Part shown: in pieces, positions 1 to 10,566 of the stretch
Numbering within the stretch: position 1 is the stretch's first letter
How the letters are laid out: every line of letters starts with the position of its first letter
Assembly (NCBI RefSeq): GCF_000001735.4
Contig: NC_003070.9
Location: 27,637,971 to 27,701,970, forward strand
Length of the DNA: 64,000 bases
DNA from: Arabidopsis thaliana
Taxonomy: Eukaryota; Streptophyta; Magnoliopsida; Brassicales; Brassicaceae
Direction of reading: 5' to 3'
Made by a program: the position numbers and the translations under genes
Notes under the pieces: model-generated
Told to the model about the DNA's origin: nothing
The model's database searches: none
Seen by the model: the letters and a program-made list of their open reading frames with translations, nothing else

Positions 1-1448
1 TTAATTAATAATATTAAAAGAAATGTTAATATTGTAGAATCATTTAAGAAGAATTTAAATTGTTGAAAGAGAAATCAAGCAAACGAATAGTAGAATATAT
101 ATGCAAGTAAAAAAAATGCTCATTTTCTCTCAAAGACAGTATTTTGTGGAGATTTTTTTGTACAAAACTATAAAAAAAAATTAAGTCTGATTCATAAATA
201 TTAGACTTAGATTTTTTAATAAAGATTATCATAAATATTTATAGACTGAAATAAATAAATAAATAAATAATACAAGTAGATAAAGACAAAGTAATGATAT
301 TCCAAATAACAATAATCCAAAAGACTAATTTGAAAATCTGTTTCACTTGGCCATATACAACAAAGCTGTGAAGTCACAACAACAAGTCAAGAGGGGTGAC
401 CTCTATTTCTTAATTTGTCACACTCAAAAAAGTGACCACCACCATAAACTTTTCTTCTTGGTGACTCATCAATGCTAACGTAAGCCAATAGATCAGCATA
501 TTCATTTCATAATCTATTCAGAATTATAGTGATGTAAGTTAGTAAGCAAAAAAACAAAGAAATAATAATAATATCAAATTCTTCCACTTGCTAAACAAAA
601 CCACCGGAATTTTCGACGAACATCCATAGCGAGATTGTTGCGCAAGCAAGTGCCAAGTGGTGAGTGGGTGACCCTTATCAATAATATTATTTTCTTTGCG
701 TAAGTATATTTTTGTTTTTGGCAACTACATTTTGATTTTCATTAAAACATCATCAACTGCGCCACCCTCTTTTTTTTCTTAACTTGCTTTATTTAATTTT
801 TGTTTTTCCACGAAGATAAAATGAAAATAACTAAATCATTGCTATAATCAAAAACTCAAAAGATTAGATCTATATGTAGTTTTGGGTACATTACGTTGCA
901 ATTATTCTTTACATTACTTATAATATTTTTTCAAGAGCATTGCCATTGACTTACGGTGAGAATCTGTAATAAACACAATGATATTATAATTAATAAAATT
1001 ATTTTCATCAACAACAATCAAAATCTATTTGTATTAGGTAAAGAGAATTTTTTTATTGTGAATTATTTTAAGATTATGGAGACTAATGGGCCAACAAACA
1101 TGAACTATAAAATAAAATGATTGATTATGATTCAACATTCTACAATAATACTATAAGATATCTACTACACTTGTCACGAGTGACTATTACTTTTTGATTT
1201 AATATAGATTAACCCAAAACTTATGTACACGATTGATTGAATTAATGAATTGAAAAAGAACATAATTTGATGATCTTAATAATTAAGGGTTCTTACAAGA
1301 ACGATTTTCCCCTAACATTCTGGAGTATATTATATGTACAAAAATCACGATCATAAATATCTCCAGAAAACTCTACAAAAATTAAAATAATTTCAAATCT
1401 AATATTCCAACTTTTAAGATTCCAGATTCTGTTACAAAAGGAATCGAA
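1..1448. other. Intergenic, downstream of MKK9
   Basis: AT-rich sequence with no ORF that looks coding. A short AATA microsatellite lies at about 249-270. The part nearest 1448 should hold the MKK9 3' UTR, since that gene is on the minus strand. I see no RNA gene or transposon end here. Confidence 0.6.
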
Positions 1449-2381
1449 TCAAAGATCTTCCCGGAGAAAAGGATGAGCAAGAAGCTGCGGCGCCGTCCAT
1501 CGCTTACTCGAATCTTTACGGAGACAACACTCAACGAAGCTCCTAAACTCTTCAGAACATCCCTCCGGCGCTCGCGGCGGTTCTCCAAAACACACCGCGC
1601 ACATCAACGTCGCCCAATCAGGTCTCTGTCCCGGCGGAAGCAAAGGAAAATGACCAACGAGAAGCTCAAGCATCATCAATCCGAAACTCCAGATATCTCC
1701 GGCGTAGATATCAGAGCTTCCACCGGAAGATTCCGAATCAAACCTCTCCGGACTCATATAAGCACAAGTACCAACATACGAATTACACGAATCTAATGAT
1801 CGGACTAAGATCTTACTAACTCCGAAATCAGCGATTTTAACTTCGTTTTTCGAATTGAGAAGAAGATTCGCCGGTTTGATATCACGATGAACGATCTTAA
1901 GAGCGTGTAAATAGCTTAATCCTTTTAAGATCTGTTTAGCGAATCCGGCGAGTTTTTGCTCCGTTACACCGCCGCGTAGTGATTCTAGGGTTCCGCCGTC
2001 CATATACTCCATTAGAATCGATACTTCACCGACGACAGGTTTCTCGAAGATTCCGTGACACTTAACGACGTACGGTGAATCTGTACGGCGGAGAATCTCC
2101 ATCTCTCGCATCAACTGTCTTGTGAAAATCGGATCCATGTCGCCGTTAACTGTTTTCAAAGCGTAGATCTCCGATGTGGTTTTATGACGGACTTTGTAAA
2201 CAATCCCGCCGTTTCCGCATCCGAGAACGTTGAGTTTCTCGAGATCACAAGCGGAGATTCCGTTACAGCCAGCGACGGTGGTGGTGGTGGCTGAGGAGGA
2301 AGAGGTGGAGAAGCGGCGGTCGGAGATTGGAGGAAGAGGAAGACGGAGATTTAGCTGACGACGTTCACGTACTAAAGCCAT
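1449..2381 (-). CDS. MKK9: MAP kinase kinase 9
   Basis: Dual-specificity MAPK kinase of 310 aa in one exon, as usual for the intronless plant group D MAPKKs. The N-terminus (about residues 5-18) has the basic-plus-LxLxLPL docking site for MAPKs. The glycine loop is at 54-61, the catalytic Lys is K76, HRD is 165-167 and DFG is 185-187. The activation loop shows the plant S/T-x5-S/T spacing, S195 to S201. Family knowledge: MKK9 acts upstream of MPK3 and MPK6 in ethylene, camalexin and senescence signalling. A TATA-like motif lies at about 2451-2461 on the minus strand, some 70 bp before the ATG. The Ser/Thr-rich stretch at 24-37 is low complexity. The closest alternative is the paralogue MKK7, but gene order points to MKK9. 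Confidence 0.97.
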   Translation of the reverse strand: MALVRERRQLNLRLPLPPISDRRFSTSSSSATTTTVAGCNGISACDLEKLNVLGCGNGGIVYKVRHKTTSEIYALKTVNGDMDPIFTRQLMREMEILRRTDSPYVVKCHGIFEKPVVGEVSILMEYMDGGTLESLRGGVTEQKLAGFAKQILKGLSYLHALKIVHRDIKPANLLLNSKNEVKIADFGVSKILVRSLDSCNSYVGTCAYMSPERFDSESSGGSSDIYAGDIWSFGLMMLELLVGHFPLLPPGQRPDWATLMCAVCFGEPPRAPEGCSEEFRSFVECCLRKDSSKRWTAPQLLAHPFLREDL

Positions 2382-2461
2382 GGAATAGAGAGAAGAAGAA
2401 GAGAGAGTGATGATGATGATGATGAAAGAAGAAATAGATAGAAGCTTGAGATTTTATATGA

Positions 2462-4528
2462 GTTTCAAGTCTTTTACAGTGTGAGGAGACAACGAGGAAG
2501 GTGAAGATGACCTAATTATCCTTCTTTTTCCTTATTTAGTTTTATTCTTATCTTAAAATGGATTTTTTTTTTCTTTTTTTCCTCCTATATAATATCGTAA
2601 AAAATGCAACTTGTGTGAGTGTTTGATTACGCACGTGGTTAATTGCATCAGACTGTAAATTTGTTCACATTATATAATATATCATGGAAAATGACTAATC
2701 CTAATCGTAGTACAACGATAAGGTATCTAAAAGTTATTGGAATTGAAAGATTTGGGCGGCTTTGGTTTTAACTATAGTGTAAGAAAAAACGGTAACTAAT
2801 CTAGTAGTTATACACTAATAAATGATTTGTTGCCGACTATTAATAAATGAGATTGCTTTAGAAATGAAAAGTGTGAAGGTTCGATGAACGAAGAGGAGGC
2901 TAAAGGACGAGGAAGTTAATGACTAAATGAGGTAATGAGAAGGACCAAAGAGGAGGATTAAACATTTTGGTAGGCCAACGTGGAAAAGCTTCTAACAGCC
3001 ATCTGTTTGATTTCTAAGTATGAGGCCATCGTATTCAAATGTTTGGCAACTTTTGTAATCTTTTATTATATTTGATAGTATGTTGTAAGAAGATTCAGAT
3101 AAGATCTTTGAATTCAGGACACATACGTTTATAGTATTTTCTTATAGCTTTAGCCTTTATGCGTTATGCATGTATCATGTGTGTATTTATGCACATGCCT
3201 TATAGACATAGCTCCACAAAATTTTGAAATCAGAATCTAACCATACTTGTAGAAGAAAAAAAAATCTAACCATACAGGATTTTGTATAGTTTTTTTTAAT
3301 GAATTAAAGAAAGTTTTAAATTACAATCTTTAACTACACAAAGTTTAAGAGCTCAAATTATATCTGTGTGGTATATAACCTTAAGTTTACGGTTTGGATT
3401 ATATATTTTAAATTGAAATTAAAATTTTGTGTGATTCAAACAAAGTTTAATTTTGTGGGGTTGTTAAAGATTTGAATTTTTGAATATTTAGTTGATGTTT
3501 TTTTTGCCATATATATGTAGCATTTAGCATGTGTCATGTGTCTATTTATTGAGCACATGCTTAATGATGTTTAATTACAAAATTGTGTGTGTTTTTAATT
3601 TAAAAATTATTAACCAGACATTTGTTCCACACATGTCGACACATAATTATAGCATCAGGCCCAGGGTACGTACAATGGAGCATTCCTGGCTCCAGGAAGT
3701 TGCCTCTCAATCTCAGTAATCGTATTGCACCTTTTGGCCATTTGTACAACACTCACTGTGTGGAGCCGTTGTGAAGAAAATTAATTATTGGGCTTATATG
3801 AGGCTTTATAACAGATTAACATTTGGGCTTTTCTTCATAAATGGGCTTCAGAGTTTGTTGCATTAGTGACTGGCCCATCCCTCGGTTGCTTTGTCCTTCG
3901 TTGTTGTGCTCTGTTTTCTCTTCAGACATAGACTTACAAGATAGTGGGCCTGATGTGCTCCTACTTCGATTTGTTTGGTTCAACAAAAAAGTTTCTTTGG
4001 ATTTATTTTCAATTGGGTTGATTTACAACCATTATTAGAGTGGGCTTTTATAACATCTGATTCACTTTTGCTACTTCACTATAATTCGATAAAAAAAAAT
4101 GTTAATCATCATGACATGGAGAATTGGAGATTATTCCAATTACGATTGAGATTTATGATGTTTTAGAATAAAAAAAAGTATGAACGAAGTCAAATATTAC
4201 AACTGAATTGAGGTATATTATTTTGGTGAAATTGAGTAGATTTAGTTATTTAGTACTTATGAAATTTCCTTGATATTTTCTGTTTGTAACCGTTCAATAT
4301 ATTAGATATTTCATGAGTTTTAAATAAATCTAAAGGCAGTTTAGAATTGATCCCAAAGTTGGAACTTAATATGGCGAACAATATCAATCTAGTAGAGATG
4401 TTTGCTTACATGAAAGAATTGATGGAAAAAAAGAAGCGAATTTCGATTTACGCAGAGTGAAAAACCAGCATCCAAACAAAGCAAAACATACAAGAACTGT
4501 AAAAAAAACATAGACTAAAAAGAAGCAA
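2462..4528. other. Intergenic between MKK9 and the SIM protein gene
   Basis: No coding gene supported. It contains a tiny poly(A)-tailed insertion with target duplication (3234-3275). There is also a loose cluster of TGGGCY/GGGCTT motifs between about 3788 and 4045 (for example TGGGCTT near 3787 and 3842, GTGGGCC near 3944), the site II-like motif found in promoters of some housekeeping plant genes. No convincing transcript start was recognised beside them. Confidence 0.5.
3234..3275 (+). mobile_element. Micro-insertion with poly(A) and 13-bp target duplication
   Basis: The 13-mer AATCTAACCATAC occurs at 3234-3246 and again, identically, at 3263-3275. Between them is a 16-bp piece, TTGTAGAAG followed by A7, with the A tract abutting the second copy. 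That is the order expected from target-primed reverse transcription, at minimal size. Confidence 0.45.
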
Positions 4529-4696
4529 TTAAGTGTGGGAATTAAAATCAAAGAGAGACAAGTCTTCCATGTATCCACCATACCATGGATCCGACCTAAT
4601 CTCCCATGTCGAATCAAATTCAAACGCTTCCCATGGGACACTCTTGAGATCTTCCACCGAAACCCCTAAATCCTCAAGCGTCACGTGTTCATACCC
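4529..4696 (-). pseudogene. Out-of-frame coding-like tail of the SIM protein gene
   Basis: Read on the minus strand, codons from 4696 down to the TAA at 4529-4531 give about 55 residues rich in W, E, D and F (EDLGVSVEDLKSVPWEAF, then DPWYGGYMEDLSLFDF). Such composition is unlikely for random AT-rich DNA. An upstream stop (TAA at 4697-4699) closes this frame, and it is offset by one base from the 155-aa frame. It is probably the former C-terminus of the neighbouring gene, or its unannotated last exon. Confidence 0.5.
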
Positions 4697-5148
4697 TTAT
4701 TCTTAGTATTACTCTCACCAACAGTACTCTCGTCTTTATCCTTCTCCGGTAGTGATCTCTTATCCTCGTTAATCTTCTTGTTCTCCATCGTCTCGTGAAG
4801 ATCAGTAGAAGAAAAATATGAATCCGCTTTTGATGCAACACCATTGTCCTCCTTTGCCTTCGGCGGTGATCCCTTGACCACGCAACATAATTCGTCCACG
4901 GCTTCGACGTTGTCCCACCAAGACCCTAATCTCGGCTTCTTCCTCTTCGGCTCTAGGGTTACCTCCTTCTCCTCATCGTCATCGATGATGATGATTTCAT
5001 CAGTAGATGGTTGTGATGCCCAGGAGTTTAATGTCAGAGAATCGACCAAGTAGGGTTTGTCATCGTGGGTCTTGTTATGACGACGTTTCTCGGAGATTAA
5101 GTTGAATCCGATCGACGACTCGTTAATCTCTTGTTTCTCTATCGCCAT
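4681..5148 (-). CDS. Small nuclear protein with SUMO-interaction motif (hypothetical)
   Basis: A 155-aa acidic, lysine-rich, mostly disordered protein from a clear ATG at 5148. Residues 52-60 are four isoleucines followed by DDDEE, a textbook SUMO-interaction motif. Residues 67-73 (PKRKKPR) form a basic nuclear localisation signal, followed by a short aromatic patch (GSWWDNVEAVDEL, 76-88). I infer a nuclear protein that binds SUMO or SUMOylated partners; no enzyme domain is visible and I do not recognise a named family. The frame ends at TGA 4681-4683. Immediately beyond, in a different frame, 4529-4696 stays open and reads as coding (acidic and aromatic, with WEAFEF and DPWYGGYMEDLSLFDFN), so this copy may be a shortened allele or the gene model may lack an intron. 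I could not find a plausible GT-AG intron that joins them. Confidence 0.8.
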   Translation of the reverse strand: MAIEKQEINESSIGFNLISEKRRHNKTHDDKPYLVDSLTLNSWASQPSTDEIIIIDDDEEKEVTLEPKRKKPRLGSWWDNVEAVDELCCVVKGSPPKAKEDNGVASKADSYFSSTDLHETMENKKINEDKRSLPEKDKDESTVGESNTKNKGMNT

Positions 5149-5830
5149 GTTTCGTTTTGTATCGAATTGAGAATCGAGAGACTATGAAGTTTCTTAACTC
5201 TTAATCTGGCTTTTGACACTTAAAGCGTATGCGGTCTTTAGTTTATATATATAGAGACAAGAGTGATAAGTCTCGTAAAAGGAATAGAAAACCTAAAAAA
5301 ATGGAAATTGGTTTCTCAGATAAGGAAAAAAAAAAAAGAAACTTCTTTTATAACCCTACATAATCTCCTCAAAGATATAGCAGTTGTTTGTGTAAATAGA
5401 TAAATACGTAGTTTAACATTAAACCAAAAAAAAAAAAAAGATAAATACGTTAACTTCTTTTTAAATAATTTTTGAGACTAAATTATAACCTAAATTATTA
5501 AATCTTTCATATAATCATAACTCTATTTCTTTGGACCAAATCGGTAGATATCCTAAAAGAATAGGTAAACCCTAATTTTCATGTGATTTTTTTTTTGAGT
5601 AACAAAACTATGATTCAATTATTAACACTAATCCTAAGTAAAGGGAAATTGATTTTACCTTCTTCTTTTAAAAGCTATATTATCCATTTTGACATGACTT
5701 ACGTTATTTAAAATAATGTTACTCTGGTTTAAACTTGGAATGAGTTCACCAATGACTCCATTGTATATTCTGAAAACTACATTTAAAATTATACAATTCA
5801 TTACACAGTATGAAGACAAAATCAAAAGAG
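5149..5830. other. Intergenic, SIM gene promoter and ORRM6 3' flank
   Basis: Upstream region of the SIM gene, with a TATA-like run (TTATATATATAG) near 5242-5253. One poly(A) micro-insertion lies at 5398-5450. No other gene seen. Confidence 0.5.
5398..5450 (+). mobile_element. Micro-insertion with poly(A) and 12-bp target duplication
   Basis: AGATAAATACGT is present at 5398-5409 and 5439-5450, both copies perfect. The 29-bp insert is a 16-bp head (AGTTTAACATTAAACC) followed by about 13 A, and the A tract touches the second repeat copy. Confidence 0.5.
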
Positions 5831-7416
5831 CTACCAGGTACGAAAGGTGCGAGGTTTGGATTGAGGTTTGGGGAAGTCTCGTCTGGGTTTTGCTCTGGAC
5901 ATATCTGATCTGGTTTTAGCTTCCTCCACGAATATTACCCTTCCATCCAAAAACTGTATAAACACCAAATCAGAAATTTGCTGTATTGTTCTCAATCACC
6001 AGATAAACGGTTTAAGAATGAAGACAAGAGTGTAATGTTGAGGTGAGTACCTTTCCGTGCATCCCTTGAATAGCTTTCATAGCCTCCTCCTCTGTTTCAT
6101 ACCGTAGGAAAGCAAAACCTTTTGGTCTATTAGCTACTTTATCCATCACCATGTTCACTACATGGGGACACAATCAAGAACATGAGTTACAGTTGTAGAA
6201 TTTGGATAGAAGTTGGAACAAAAGGAGAGGTTTATGCTTACTGTGTATAAGGTTCCCAAACTGTTCAAATGTATCCCGTAAGGTATCTTCAGTTGTGCGG
6301 AAAGAAAGCCCTGTGATAAACCATCAAAGTCAAGTCAATACCAATCAAACCCTCAATCCATTTCATTAGAGTTCAAGTCTCATATAATGAGTGTCTGAGT
6401 GAAAGAAGAGACGATGAGGCATCAAAAAGGTTGCAGAAAGCTGAAAAGTGAAACAAAAAAAGGAAACCATAGAAGAGCATTAACACTGCTTTTGCTTATG
6501 GCCATGTCTAAGGCTCTAATTCCCCACTATTCAACTTGCACCAATCCCTTTTACTTAGAAAACAAGCTTATAACAGTGTGTTGCTAGTAATGAATTAAAA
6601 TTAACCACAATTAACAGCAGAAAGATATCTATCTCCCCAGTATATCAGAGCTCACACACAACACTATACACCAACCAAAATCATTATCTACCTTTACAAC
6701 AAATCCGGCAATGTCTTAGGTACCATTACAGCGGTGTAACAAATACCCAATAATCTCACCAGTTCTGAAAGTAACCAAACAGAGACATTCCCTAACCGAG
6801 TGAAGCTATTCCACAAGGCTCTAGAACCCCACAAACAAATTTATCATTCCATTCTCTCTAACATTTAAAACTATACCGCAAGTTCTAACATCTAACATTG
6901 TTAACTACATAAATTGGTGACCACAAATGTGTTTGCTCCGAATATTTTGGAGATATCCTAAGCTTATAGTAACACAATGACATGTAGCTCTCAACGTATC
7001 CACGGTAAAAAAAAAACTACATCTAATGTCATACATAATACTCGAAGAAATAGTGAAGAATCACAGTTGTATAACCAAAAAGTTCCAAAATACAGTAACA
7101 TCATTCACCAACTGGGATATATGCAAGATGAAGAATTGGAAACAGAAACAAGGAAGGGAACTAACTTACCACTGACATAGAGTTTCGTCTTCGGCCCAGA
7201 AGAAGAAGACGGTGGAGAAGAAGATGAATCCGTAGAGAGACAGCTAGATATTAAAACCCCGCCAATGTCACGGCGTCGACGAGCAGAAATTACGCCGGTT
7301 CCGACATTGATTCGTCCACAAGAGACGCTGCAGATGGCCGAGAAGTTAGGTATGAAGAGCCGATCTCCAGAAATGGTACACGACGGAACGACGACTCTAC
7401 CTAAGCTAATTGCCAT
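5831..7416 (-). CDS. ORRM6: Organelle RRM protein, plastid RNA-editing factor
   Basis: Four exons: 7170-7416, 6242-6310, 6051-6157 and 5831-5953, giving 181 aa. The start is the ATG at 7414-7416; codons further upstream in the frame lack an ATG. Residues 1 to about 60 are Ser/Arg-rich and basic with few acidic residues, as in a chloroplast transit peptide. A single RRM follows, with RNP2 (KLYVSGLS) near 78-85 across the first splice and RNP1 (KGFAFLRY) at 118-125. The C-terminal tail is basic and proline-rich. Family knowledge: ORRM proteins assist C-to-U editing of plastid transcripts, and I recall ORRM6 being needed for the psbF and accD sites. The symbol rests on the match to At1g73530; the RRM itself is certain. 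Confidence 0.9.
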
Positions 7417-7909
7417 TGTTTCCGTCTTCTTCTTCTTCCCCAACTTCCGGACCCCTATCCCCTTAAACTTATTAATTGAGGGTAGAATTGGTACTTTCTT
7501 CTTTCCACGGTTGAAAATTTAGTCAATGAACGAAACATTCAAATTGTTTTTTTTTTGTTTGTTTGTTATAATCTTACTTTGTTTTCCTTGGTCTCGTCAA
7601 TAATTATTCATCACCGCCTAATCTGCATTTTTTTCAAAAAATAACACCAACAAATTGAAAATCATAAGAAATCAAAAGTGAAGACCAAGTCGTTATTACA
7701 TCTATGAGATTGATCCATTTTATATATGTACACATTACATGTTGTGAAGACAATCATTCAGAACAATCAGTTATTATCAATTAGTCTACTAACATCATTA
7801 ACAAATGAATGAATCAAATCAGAACACTAAACTTGAGGACCTGCTCTTCAATTATATGCATCTGCTTCCAAATGAAGAGCTCTTTGTTCCCAGAGATGCT
7901 ACATTATCC

Positions 7910-8601
7910 TTATTGGGTCTGGCATTTCCGGTTAATGAAAGCTTCCAAAGCTTCTCTCATCCACGAATTCTGACACAACTCAATCGCTTCAGACAAAGAA
8001 ACCCATTTGCGTTGTCTGAATTCAGATTCAGGCCATATCTCAAACTGCTGACTAACAAGCAAAGGAAACATATGACCATCATGAATCATAGTATGTCTTT
8101 TGCTTTTGTATTGCCATTTCCCAAGTGATTCTTCAAGCTGACCCGTAACACCAGCTTCTTCAATTGTCTCTCTTAAAGCAGCTTCTTCTATTGATTCATC
8201 AATCTCCCAACCTCCTTTTGGTAATAACATTCCTTTCCCTTTCTTCTGTGCACTTATCAAAAGCACTTCAATTTCTCCTCCTCCGTGTTTCTTGTATCTA
8301 TATGGTACACATCTGCAATAAATTTCGAATTTCTAATCAGATTCCAAAATTCCCCCAAATTCATAACCTAGAATTTTAAAATTAGGGTTTGGTAAAATTG
8401 AACGTACCCGACGACTTGACGATACCCTGCGGTGTTGTAACGTTGGAGATCTCGTCCGGTTCGAGATACCAAAGAGACAACTTTCTCACTCGGTGTCGGT
8501 ACCGGTACGATCTTCTTCGATGGGATGTTCATGTTCATGTTATCAAAGGTCGGAGATAAGTTTGATAAGTTTGAAAAGTTTGAGATGAATAGAGAAATCA
8601 T
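7910..8601 (-). CDS. NUDT21: Nudix hydrolase 21
   Basis: Two exons, 8408-8601 and 7910-8312, giving 198 aa. The Nudix box runs from G98 to V120: G98-x5-E104-x7-R112-E113-T-I-E116-E117-x-G119, with Thr instead of the usual aliphatic residue after RE. The glutamates at 113, 116 and 117 bind the catalytic metal. It belongs to the plant diphosphoinositol-polyphosphate-like Nudix group (NUDT4, 17, 18, 21). Likely substrates are nucleoside diphosphates linked to another moiety, but the exact one cannot be read from sequence. No targeting peptide is obvious, although the N-terminus has an FSNLSNLS-like repeat. Codon phase across the single intron is preserved (GG|A). Confidence 0.95.
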
Positions 8602-9267
8602 TTTTTTGTTGATGTTATCTTCTTTTCCCGCCGCAAATTTCGGATCGGAAGCAAGAAACGATTTGATGAAGTCTGAATGAGGATTTGGATAAACCGAGGA
8701 AGATGAAGAGATGTGATTTGTGATTTGTGAAAGAGGATTGGGTTTGCGAGCGTCTTTATATGGAAAATCTCACGCGCTTCTTCGTTCATCTATTTTAAAA
8801 GTAGTTTATTTTTGTGGTCAATTAGTTCGGTTAAGTGATCGAGATTCCGGTCTTTTGTTTCGGGTATTGAATTGACTACTTCGGTTTTTTCGGTTAATTA
8901 TAACCTTCTGGCTTCAGTCTTTATCGTTTTCAGATAAGTTCACGTGAGAAATCCTCCGATTTTTAACAAATTCAGATAAGAAGTTAGGACTAGGTTAGTA
9001 CTAATCTCAAAATACTTAATTCTTTATCTTCTAGATCACATTTTTAGCAAATAAAATTCAAAGTTTGATGTCAACGAACCCAAGTCCAAGTTCCAAAGAA
9101 CGCGGGATAAGAAGAAGAGAGTGGAAGGCAGACGCGGTTAAAGGCGCGTGGAGTAGCAAGCAAGTGGGTGACTCGTTTGCTTGTCTGTTTCTGATATTCT
9201 AGGGACCCATTATTCTATTACACACACAACATGAACACGTGTTCATGCCAACACGGTATTTACGGAG

Positions 9268-9409
9268 TATTTTTAGCAAATGACTTTTATAAGGAATTAA
9301 GGAATCTAATTTTAAGATTTATTTCTGCTTTTACCAAACAGTGTTTTTTAGCAATGACTTTTAAAAGAAATTAGGAAATCTAATTTTTAGACAGATTTTT
9401 GCTATTTTT
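9268..9409. repeat. Imperfect tandem duplication, two copies of about 65 bp
   Basis: Copy 1 (9268-9330) and copy 2 (9345-9409) share TTTTTAGCAA, ATGACTTTTA, a GGAATCTAATTTT-like core and a TTTCTGCTTTT/TTTTTGCTATT end. A short spacer separates them. Differences are scattered, so the duplication is not very recent. Confidence 0.6.
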
Positions 9410-9486
9410 TTGCTCATGCCAAAAAGAGAGATTCGTGTTTCTCAATTCTCACCATTCGTTAGGAGCTACAATATCACAAACATAAT

Positions 9487-9518
9487 GGGGGTGGGGGTGG
9501 GGGGGGGGGGGGGGGGGG
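9487..9518 (+). repeat. G-rich tract ending in a 20-G homopolymer
   Basis: G5-T-G5-T-G20. The last run spans 9499-9518. It could fold as a G-quadruplex if real. Long G homopolymers are also where replication slippage and assembly error are most likely, so the length is uncertain. Confidence 0.7.
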
Positions 9519-9835
9519 AATTGATAGATGAAAGATATTCGTTCAGTCTAAAATCGTTAGAAAAAAATATAATTTTTTCCTTAATGTTTTCGTTCAATCA
9601 TTTATAATAGTCTAACCATCATTGAGGTCACAGTAGAAAAATCCTAGAACCTGATAAATCTTTCAATCATTGAGAAATTGTTGTGTGCTCTTCTCATTTT
9701 CTTAGGTCTTTCTAAGTTGATTGGTGCTTAGCATATTTAGCAGACGGTAATACTGGAATCTTTTTTTTCAGATGTCAGCTAATTCAAAAAAAAATATATA
9801 TATATATATGTCTCTGAGAATTACAAAGAAAAAAA

Positions 9836-10566
9836 TCAAATGATCATCCCAAGAAATACAAAAGAAAATCCGAAAAAAGTGATGGCTAGAGCTGTGTTTT
9901 TCTTGGTGCTGAAAGAATTCCCTGTTTCAATAAGAAAGTCACATCAAAATAATCACAGTTCACAAAAATTATATAATTTCACAATTTTCATCATTTTATT
10001 TTAATTACTAAACAATTAATAAAACGTTAAACCGAATAGCAAATCCAACAAATTCAATTTTGATATGGAGTAGGTAAATGCATACCACTAGTCGCAGCTT
10101 CAGGCAACGCAGCAGGCGAAGAAGCTTCATTAAGAAAACAAACATCAATATCAGAACGCGTATATAATCTATGCAATTAATACAATAGTCACACATTTTG
10201 ATTAAAGCTAATAAGAGATAAAAAGAACTCACGATTAGTCTTGTTGCAGACTGACGGATCATGATTAATACCACATGAGTCGAGGATTTTAATAGCGTTC
10301 TCTTTGGTGAGAGCAAGGAACCTGAGCAAGTCTGGATGTTTGAAGGCGGTGCATAGACACGACACATCCTTCTCGGCGATCTGTTTCATCGGATTACAAC
10401 ACAATGGCGGCGGAGGAATCGACAAGTGAATGTACGGTTGACATGGCATTAGTTTTGCTACGCATCTCATTGCCTGTTGAACGTCTCCGAAAAATTGTGC
10501 TGTGACTTGCACGGAGTAGAGAATGACGACGGTGGTGACTACACCGAGAATTCTTGTGATATTCAT
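9836..10566 (-). CDS. GPI-anchored non-specific lipid-transfer protein
   Basis: Three exons: 10233-10566, 10086-10124 and 9836-9921, giving 152 aa. Residues 1-23 are a signal peptide. The eight-cysteine pattern C-x6-C-xn-CC-xn-CxC-xn-C-xn-C is complete, within about 35-107. It is followed by a Pro/Ser/Ala linker (SSPAALPEAATSG) from the 39-nt second exon. The third exon encodes a hydrophobic end (about ALAITFFGFSFVFLGMII), the expected GPI-anchor signal. Such proteins carry lipids at the plasma membrane and cell-wall face, often in cuticle export. It is one of a tandem pair with the gene at 11798-12486, with identical exon phases. The intron-read-through form would lack the anchor. Confidence 0.9.

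Larger units (their letters stand above)
8602..9835. other. Intergenic, NUDT21 upstream region
   Basis: This stretch holds the NUDT21 leader and promoter. A G-box core (CACGTG) lies near 8941, and another (ACACGTGT) near 9236. An imperfect tandem duplication is at 9268-9409 and a long G tract at 9487-9518. No coding gene is supported. Confidence 0.5.

Noticed and set aside
7417-7443. Extended start for ORRM6
   Set aside because: The frame upstream of 7416 has no ATG; the apparent start would be TTG. The ATG at 7416 begins a normal transit peptide.
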